Source of the DNA: an uncultured Eubacteriales bacterium
GTDB taxonomy: Bacteria > Bacillota > Clostridia > Oscillospirales > CAG-272
Assembly: GCA_900546635.1 (NCBI GenBank)
Contig: URDS01000063.1
Location: 1 to 12,315 of the forward strand
Direction of reading: 5' to 3'
DNA length: 12,315 nucleotides
Under the pieces are notes generated by a model. It did not search any database. It had not been told where the DNA came from and saw only the letters and a program-made list of their open reading frames with translations. Below, in pieces: positions 7,001-12,315 of the stretch (the first letter of the stretch is position 1; each line of letters opens with the position of its first letter). The translations under genes and the position numbers were made by a program.

Positions 7001-7816
7001 TTATTTAAGAATAATGGTTCTGCCGCTGGCAGAACAAATTTTCAGCGCGTCTTTCGGCGATTTGCCGTAGTGCCGCTTATACATCCGCGAAAAAGACATC
7101 ACATCCCCGTAGCCGACGGCAAGCGCAGCCTGCGTCACAGTAAAACCAAGCTCGCAAATCATGCTTGTCGCCCGTTCGAGCCGCAACCCGTCTATGTATG
7201 CTTTAGGCGTCTTTCCGGTCTGCCGCTTAAACAGCGCGCCGAAATAAGAACGATCGAGATACAGCCGTTCGGCAAGTGCCGACACCGTAAGAGCGGCATA
7301 CTCCTTTTCGATGATGTCCACAGCCCGCGCGACAACCGACTGCGGCGGATTTTCCGGTATGCTCTGCCGCTCATACAACCGGGAAAACAGCGTATATATA
7401 CTTGCGGCATAGGCCGCGTTTTTGCCCTGACACAGCCGATCTGTTTCTTCCCATTTTTCAAACAAATCGGAGAAATCGCGCGCATCAAATACATCGTTTT
7501 CAGCCAGCAGAGCGGGCAAATCAAAATCGCACTCAAAACCGAGCCAGATATACGCCCACGGGTTCTCGGCGTCGGCAATCAGCCTGTGCGCCTTATACGG
7601 TTTTATGATAAACGCTTCACCCGCATGCACCGTATGCTGCCGCCCCTCGATGATAAATGTGCCGCTGCCGCTTCGGACATATTCAATAATATAATATTGA
7701 CGGAGTACAGGGCCGAAACTATAGCCGCTCCTGCACTGTTGACTGCCGCCCATGATCGGATTGATATGCGGCAGCATGCGGTTTTGAATGTTAAAATACT
7801 GAAAATACGGTTTCAT
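7001..7816 (-). CDS. AraC-family transcriptional regulator
   Basis: Cytoplasmic regulator of 271 residues, close to the usual AraC size. The N-terminal half has a cupin-like ligand domain (GSGTFIIEG, then HAGEAFIIKPYKAHR). The C-terminal ~95 residues hold two helix-turn-helix units: ALAERLYLDRSYFGALFKRQ followed by GKTP, then the classic second unit VGYGDVMSFSRMYKRHYGKSPKD. AraC proteins of this type commonly sense sugars and activate adjacent transport or hydrolase genes. It is divergent from the secreted GH31 gene 108 bp away, its likely target. The start is placed at the ATG at 7816, 4 bp after GGTGAT. An in-frame ATG at 7822 is possible. The farther ATG at 7876 is unlikely because the best -10 box (7835-7840) lies downstream of it. 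Ligand unknown. Confidence 0.93.
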   Translation of the reverse strand: MKPYFQYFNIQNRMLPHINPIMGGSQQCRSGYSFGPVLRQYYIIEYVRSGSGTFIIEGRQHTVHAGEAFIIKPYKAHRLIADAENPWAYIWLGFECDFDLPALLAENDVFDARDFSDLFEKWEETDRLCQGKNAAYAASIYTLFSRLYERQSIPENPPQSVVARAVDIIEKEYAALTVSALAERLYLDRSYFGALFKRQTGKTPKAYIDGLRLERATSMICELGFTVTQAALAVGYGDVMSFSRMYKRHYGKSPKDALKICSASGRTIILK

Positions 7817-7834
7817 ATCCATCACCCATGTAGC

Positions 7835-7864
7835 ATTATAACAAAAATATTTAGCAAAATGCAA
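7835..7864 (-). promoter_or_regulatory. Extended -10 promoter of the araC-type gene
   Basis: On the minus strand TGT-TATAAT, with a perfect -10 (7840-7835) and the extended -10 TG. The -35 is weak: TTGCAT (7864-7859) with 18-bp spacing. The predicted transcript would start near 7828, leaving a leader of only about 12 nucleotides. The -35 overlaps the tandem repeat in the next entry, which would allow autoregulation. Confidence 0.6.
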
Positions 7865-7876
7865 TAGCAAAAGCAA
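7852..7876. promoter_or_regulatory. Tandem direct repeat, candidate AraC-type operator
   Basis: TAGCAAAATGCAA (7852-7864) is followed at once by TAGCAAAAGCAA (7865-7876), a head-to-tail near-identical repeat with a 13-bp period. It sits in the divergent gap, overlapping the araC -35 and ending 10 bp before TTTACA (7886-7891), a possible -35 of the GH31 gene that lacks a good -10 at normal spacing. AraC proteins bind direct repeats, and activator-dependent promoters are often poor matches to consensus. The period is shorter than the classic ~21 bp, so the role is inferred. Confidence 0.45.
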
Positions 7877-7924
7877 ATTTTCTGATTTACACTGAGAATA
7901 TCAAATACGTATGGAGGGCAAGGT

Positions 7925-10900
7925 ATGAAAAAATTGTTCTGTATTTTTCTTACCGCATGGATCATGGTCATGACACTTTCTCTTCTGCATCTCTCCGCCG
8001 CGCCGAAAGCCGTATACGTCACCGACGGCGGCAAAGGGGACGGCAGCGCAGAAGCATCTCCGCTGGGCAGCCTTACAAAAGCTTACAATGCCTTAGGTAC
8101 GGACGGCGGCGAAATTATTCTATGCGGTACGGTTACACTGCCGAAAAATCAAATCGGCACCACGCAGACCGCATTTGTCGAACCCGCGCACGACGGAAAA
8201 ATCACGCTGCGCGGCCTGAATGAAAATGCCGTTTTGAAATTTGGCGGCGTATATCAGTTCCACGCAAGTGGTGAAACCGAATTTAAAAACCTGATTTTGG
8301 ATTCCGGCAGTTATGTGAACGGCATCGACATCGCCGCGCGCGGCCATCACCTGACGATGGGCGAAGGGCTGTCGATGCGCTCAAGCGGTAATGTGAGCGG
8401 TGAGGTCGGCACCAAAATTTACCTCTACGGCGGCTGGCGAAACGGCGTAACCGAGGACGGGTATGTATCCAAAAATACCTATCTGACAGTCAAGAGCGGC
8501 AGCTATTGGTTTGTCGGCGGTTTTAACCGCAATCTCAATGTCACCGCCACCGGAAAGGCCGCAATCGAGATCGGCGGCGACGTGCATACCCGCTTTTTTG
8601 TCGCGGGTTCGACCGGCACATCCGCTTTTGCAACTCCGGCGGGCGCGGATATATCCGTCATCGGCAATCTGTCTGTCTCCAACCAGTTGTCGCTCGGGAA
8701 TCAAAACAGCGTTGTCGAATATTTTGACGTAAATCTTTTATTGAAGGACGGATACATCGACTTTACCGGAAGCGTCACCGACTTCGGCGCGCGGCAAAAG
8801 CTGACAAATCTGGATATTTATGTGAATACAAATTCCGAGTCGGCGGTTCGCACCTACAATGCAATTTTCAGGGGCTACGGCGACAGCGAAAAAGCGCTTT
8901 CAAGCTACTGCAAGAGCGAAAACTCCGAACACAACTATGAAGACGGCGTATGCACAATCTGCGGTTCAAAAAAAGACGCAGTCGAATGCAATGAACACGA
9001 CTTTGCCCTGTCCGCAAACGGAAGCGTCACCGTACATACCTGCAAGAACTGCGGTTATTGCTTCAAAACCACCTCCAAAGCGGTTAATGAAAACAGCGGC
9101 TTTTATTCCTTTGAGAACAACAATATCCGCGTACAACTGTTTTCCGATACGCTGCTGCGCATCGAAGAAGCCGCAAACGGCGGTTTTGAAGACAGGCAAA
9201 CCCTTGTGGTCACAAACCGAACTGACTGGAGCGGTGTTGCGGCGGTGCGCGACGAGGACAGCGAAACCGTCATTTTGAAAACCGAAGCCTATACGCTGAA
9301 CATTCCGAAAACAGCCGCATTTGCCTCCGATGTGAAAATTTTCGGCGGCGATAACGAACCGATCTATGACTTTTTTGAAACGGAGACGGCAAACTTCTAT
9401 GCGTCGCTTCCGGCACCGGCCGACACACCCAATTCCTATATTTTGGCGGACAACCGTATCATCCCCGCCGACACGGGACTCACGTATGCCGAATCCGAGG
9501 ATGAAAACAGCGGGTGGTCGAGAAATCCGGCAACCGATCTGTATGTATTTCTGCCGCGCGGAAACGCGGCAAAGCTACGCGCAGACTTTGTCCGTCTGAC
9601 CGGCAGAACTCTGCTTTCGGACATCAAAACACTCGGTGCATGGTATTCCAAATGGACAAATTATACCGCTGCGCAAAAACTGTCTATGGTTGCAAAATGG
9701 CGGACGGAAAACGTGCCGCTCGATATGATCGTAATCGATACCGAATGGAAAAATACCAGTACCAACGGGAATGACGGCGACGGCACCGGATACGACATCA
9801 ACACCGCGCTATACCCGGATATGGAGGCATTTCTCGCCGCCGCAAATGAAGCGGGCGTGCTTGTGCTTTTCAACGATCATACGCATCAAACCTCGCTGAC
9901 CATCACCACGCCATCCGAACTGAAATGGCAGTGCGCAGGCATCAATGCTCTGATGAAGCTGGGACTTGACGGCTGGTGGTACGACCGCAACTGGAGCTAT
10001 TCCATCAAATCCCCCTGGCACGATGTGCTCTATACAACCGTCGGCCAGGTGCTTTACTACGACACAATGGAAAAATACCACGCCGACACGGCCGGTGGCA
10101 GCGCGCAAAAGCGCGTACTCATGCTGACCAACGTGGACTGGATCAAGCACGGACACATTACGGGCAGTCCGTCCCTTATAGGCCATCGCTACGGCATTCA
10201 GTGGACGGGCGACATTTACGGCGATACGCTTTCTATCCGGATGGAAATAGAAAACCTCGTAAAAGCCGGCGTAAACGGCGCAAATCCCTATCTTTCGTCC
10301 GACCTCGGCGGCTTCAGAAACAACGATCATATTTCCGAAAATACTTTCCGCCGGTGGATTCAGTTCGGTGCGTTTGCACCGGTGTTCCGCATTCATTCCA
10401 CGCTCTCGGCGAAAAACGAGCAGCTTCCCTGGAGCTACGGCGAGGATACAGAAAACATCATGCGCGACTATCTCAACATGCGGTATAATCTTCTGCCGCT
10501 TTGGTACTCGCTTGCGCGCGAAAACTACGATACCGGCCTGCCGCTCGCGCGTCGATTGGATTTCGAGTATCCGCAGTATTCGGAATCTGCCTCCGATACG
10601 CAGTATCTTCTCGGAAAAGATCTTTTAGTCGCCCCGTTCTGGAGCACGCAGGGCGACGGACAGTATATCATTCCCGAGGACTGGCTGAAAAACAAAACGG
10701 GCGAAAACGGCCTTGACGCTGCCTATTACAACACGGCAAAGGAAATGGCCAAAACCGAATATTTCAGCGCCACCCCCGTCCTGACACAAACCGAAAAAGA
10801 ACTGAACTTTTTCTGGGACGCCGATTCACCGAACGCAAAAGTAAACAAAGACTATTTTGCGGCGCGTTATACCGGCAAAATTACCCCTGCAGTCGATTGC

Positions 10901-12315
10901 TATATCGGAACGCTGGCCGATGATGGCGCACGTATTTATATCGACGGCAAACTTTGGTCAGACGGTTGGGCCGTCTCCATCATCCGCCCCGCGCTGAATA
11001 CCCAAACACCGCTCAAGGCCGGGAAAACGTATGATATTGCGGTAGAATACTACGAACTCAGCGGGAAAGCGCAACTTTATCTGGTATGGGAACCGGTTGT
11101 CGGCACGGACTGCTCAAAACGCGATGTATTTATTCCGGACGGCGAATGGATCGACGTTTTCAGCGGCACGATCTATACCGGACCGCAAACCGTCGCCATC
11201 GTCGGTGACAGCACGGTCATGCCGCTGTTTATCCGTCGGGGTGCGGTTCTCCCGGCCGCCGAAGTCGTATCCCCGATTGAAAGCGCGGATTGGCCGGAAC
11301 TCTCACTGAATGTTTACGCAGGCGGCAACGGCGCATATACGCTCTACGAGGACGACGGCGAAACCGAGAACTATCTCACCGGAGCCTATCGCAAAACGCA
11401 GATTTTGCACAGTATCCATGCGGACACCGTAGAGCAGATTCAAATTTCTCCCGCCATCGGCGACTTCGGCACCGAATATACCGCGCGCACCTGGACACTG
11501 CGCATTCATTCCGACAAGGAAATCCGCAGCGCAACCGTAAACGGCCGCACAGTACAGGTGAAAAAGCTTGAAAAGGACAGTTCAGCCAATCCGTTTGCCG
11601 AGAGCGGCGCATCCCCGAACAGCAATGTCTATGAAATCAGTTTCACAGAAAATCTCAGCACTGAGATAAATATTCTCTTTTCCCAAATCGAAGACGTACT
11701 TCCGGTTCTCGGCGGCACAGTCAGCATCGACGGAACTCCGGTCTTTGGTCAGGAATTGACTGCGAACATAACCGCGCTTGACTATAACGGAGATCAAGAC
11801 GGACTCGGAACGGCCACCGGCACCACAACCTATCAATGGCTCAGAGACGGCGCGGCAATTGCCGGCGCAGCAAGCGACAAATATGCCCTTACCGAACAGG
11901 ATGTCGGCAAAATTATTTCCGTAATGGTAAGCAATACTGCCTATTCCGGCGCCAAGACCGCCGCTGCCGCTGTCGTGGAAAAAGCGGCTTGTGCGACCCC
12001 CGTTGTTTCGGCTGCGACGAATCAAACTTCCGACAGCGTGACGATTACCAACGTAACGGCAGGACAGGAATATGCGATTGTAAAGAAAGCAGACGCACTG
12101 CCCGTGACCGGTTGGAATACCACCGGCATATTCACCGGTCTGGACGCCAATACCGAATATACGGTATACACAAGAGTGGCAGAAACCGCTACCCACAAGG
12201 CAAGCGCCGTATCCAAAACAGCGGTGACCACCGAAAAGCTCGCGCAGATTATCGCGGTTTCAAACGCAAATCCGACGGTAACAATCGGCGGAGAACTGGA
12301 TTTGGCCGCACTCTG
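7925..12315 (+). CDS. Secreted multidomain glycoside hydrolase family 31 enzyme (3' end outside window)
   Basis: Open to the window edge, 1463 complete codons, no stop. The start ATG follows GGAGGG (7913-7918) by 6 bp. A signal peptide covers about residues 1-27 (MKK, hydrophobic core, LSAA). Next comes a beta-helix-like region (about 30-310) opening with VYVTDGGKGDGS, then a cysteine-rich part (C329, C343-x2-C346, C355, C373-x2-C376, C379). The GH31 N-terminal beta domain is about 390-560 and the barrel from about 565: IDTEW (604-608), DGWWYDRNW with D687 as likely nucleophile, WTGD with D763 as likely acid/base, SSDLGGF with D793, and FRIHST with H824. A PA14 domain (about 960-1058) lies between barrel and proximal C-domain (FIPDGEW from about 1069, PLFIRRGAVLP from 1100). 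DUF5110-like YEDDGE is at 1141-1146, an Ig-like domain at 1262-1352, and an FN3-like domain at 1355-1438. It probably releases alpha-linked glucose, xylose, galactose or GalNAc outside the cell; the sugar cannot be decided here. The missing C-terminus may carry a cell-wall anchor. Confidence 0.93.
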   Translation, partial: MKKLFCIFLTAWIMVMTLSLLHLSAAPKAVYVTDGGKGDGSAEASPLGSLTKAYNALGTDGGEIILCGTVTLPKNQIGTTQTAFVEPAHDGKITLRGLNENAVLKFGGVYQFHASGETEFKNLILDSGSYVNGIDIAARGHHLTMGEGLSMRSSGNVSGEVGTKIYLYGGWRNGVTEDGYVSKNTYLTVKSGSYWFVGGFNRNLNVTATGKAAIEIGGDVHTRFFVAGSTGTSAFATPAGADISVIGNLSVSNQLSLGNQNSVVEYFDVNLLLKDGYIDFTGSVTDFGARQKLTNLDIYVNTNSESAVRTYNAIFRGYGDSEKALSSYCKSENSEHNYEDGVCTICGSKKDAVECNEHDFALSANGSVTVHTCKNCGYCFKTTSKAVNENSGFYSFENNNIRVQLFSDTLLRIEEAANGGFEDRQTLVVTNRTDWSGVAAVRDEDSETVILKTEAYTLNIPKTAAFASDVKIFGGDNEPIYDFFETETANFYASLPAPADTPNSYILADNRIIPADTGLTYAESEDENSGWSRNPATDLYVFLPRGNAAKLRADFVRLTGRTLLSDIKTLGAWYSKWTNYTAAQKLSMVAKWRTENVPLDMIVIDTEWKNTSTNGNDGDGTGYDINTALYPDMEAFLAAANEAGVLVLFNDHTHQTSLTITTPSELKWQCAGINALMKLGLDGWWYDRNWSYSIKSPWHDVLYTTVGQVLYYDTMEKYHADTAGGSAQKRVLMLTNVDWIKHGHITGSPSLIGHRYGIQWTGDIYGDTLSIRMEIENLVKAGVNGANPYLSSDLGGFRNNDHISENTFRRWIQFGAFAPVFRIHSTLSAKNEQLPWSYGEDTENIMRDYLNMRYNLLPLWYSLARENYDTGLPLARRLDFEYPQYSESASDTQYLLGKDLLVAPFWSTQGDGQYIIPEDWLKNKTGENGLDAAYYNTAKEMAKTEYFSATPVLTQTEKELNFFWDADSPNAKVNKDYFAARYTGKITPAVDCYIGTLADDGARIYIDGKLWSDGWAVSIIRPALNTQTPLKAGKTYDIAVEYYELSGKAQLYLVWEPVVGTDCSKRDVFIPDGEWIDVFSGTIYTGPQTVAIVGDSTVMPLFIRRGAVLPAAEVVSPIESADWPELSLNVYAGGNGAYTLYEDDGETENYLTGAYRKTQILHSIHADTVEQIQISPAIGDFGTEYTARTWTLRIHSDKEIRSATVNGRTVQVKKLEKDSSANPFAESGASPNSNVYEISFTENLSTEINILFSQIEDVLPVLGGTVSIDGTPVFGQELTANITALDYNGDQDGLGTATGTTTYQWLRDGAAIAGAASDKYALTEQDVGKIISVMVSNTAYSGAKTAAAAVVEKAACATPVVSAATNQTSDSVTITNVTAGQEYAIVKKADALPVTGWNTTGIFTGLDANTEYTVYTRVAETATHKASAVSKTAVTTEKLAQIIAVSNANPTVTIGGELDLAAL

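Noticed and set aside
7017..7035. Perfect 8-bp hairpin near the end of the araC gene as its terminator
   Set aside because: It lies inside the coding sequence and no T-run follows on the minus strand, so a terminator is not supported.
11582..12196. Minus-strand open frame of 204 codons within the GH31 gene
   Set aside because: It is antisense to the Ig-like and FN3-like domains, which read cleanly in the plus frame continuous with the enzyme.

Overview
The window looks like chromosomal DNA of a Gram-positive member of the Firmicutes, most likely a Clostridia-type anaerobe. The signs are a proline T-box riboswitch, strong AGGAGG-type ribosome binding sites, sigma-A-like promoters, a ProRS with an INS editing domain, and a very large secreted multidomain glycoside hydrolase. 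The species cannot be named from the sequence. Apart from the first gene, G+C is moderate. The first ~1.4 kb is visibly richer in G+C, and this is the clearest compositional break in the window.

Layout, left to right. Bases 105-1286 (+) encode an alanine-racemase-family PLP enzyme. It is followed by a GC-rich inverted repeat, a likely terminator, and about 200 bp of AT-rich non-coding DNA packed with hairpins. On the minus strand, tcdA (t6A dehydratase) and a HAD phosphatase form a two-gene operon with a 4-bp GTGA stop/start overlap. A divergent promoter region then holds a consensus promoter and a tRNA-Pro T-box leader with its own terminator, which controls proS (3569-5311, +). ProS ends at a perfect 19-bp stem-loop shared with the converging minus-strand pair eamA-ridA, a DMT-family exporter overlapping a RidA deaminase by 32 bp.

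The right-hand 5.3 kb is a carbohydrate module. A minus-strand AraC-type regulator is divergent from a giant secreted glycoside hydrolase family 31 protein that starts at 7925 and is still open at the end of the window (more than 1463 residues). Its domains are, in order: signal peptide, beta-helix-like region, cysteine-rich CxxC segment, GH31 N-terminal beta domain, GH31 barrel, an inserted PA14 domain, GH31 C-terminal domains including a DUF5110-like part, an Ig-like domain and an FN3-like domain. A tandem direct repeat in the 108-bp divergent gap is a candidate operator for the AraC protein.

How the parts work together: left of 7000 the genes are housekeeping (racemase, tRNA modification, phosphatase, prolyl-tRNA charging, enamine/imine detoxification, efflux). 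The AraC-GH31 pair is probably a locally regulated glycan-degradation unit. I see no tRNA or rRNA gene, CRISPR array, transposase or phage gene. The window does not show an obviously new system. The GH31 protein architecture and its control region are the parts most worth following up.
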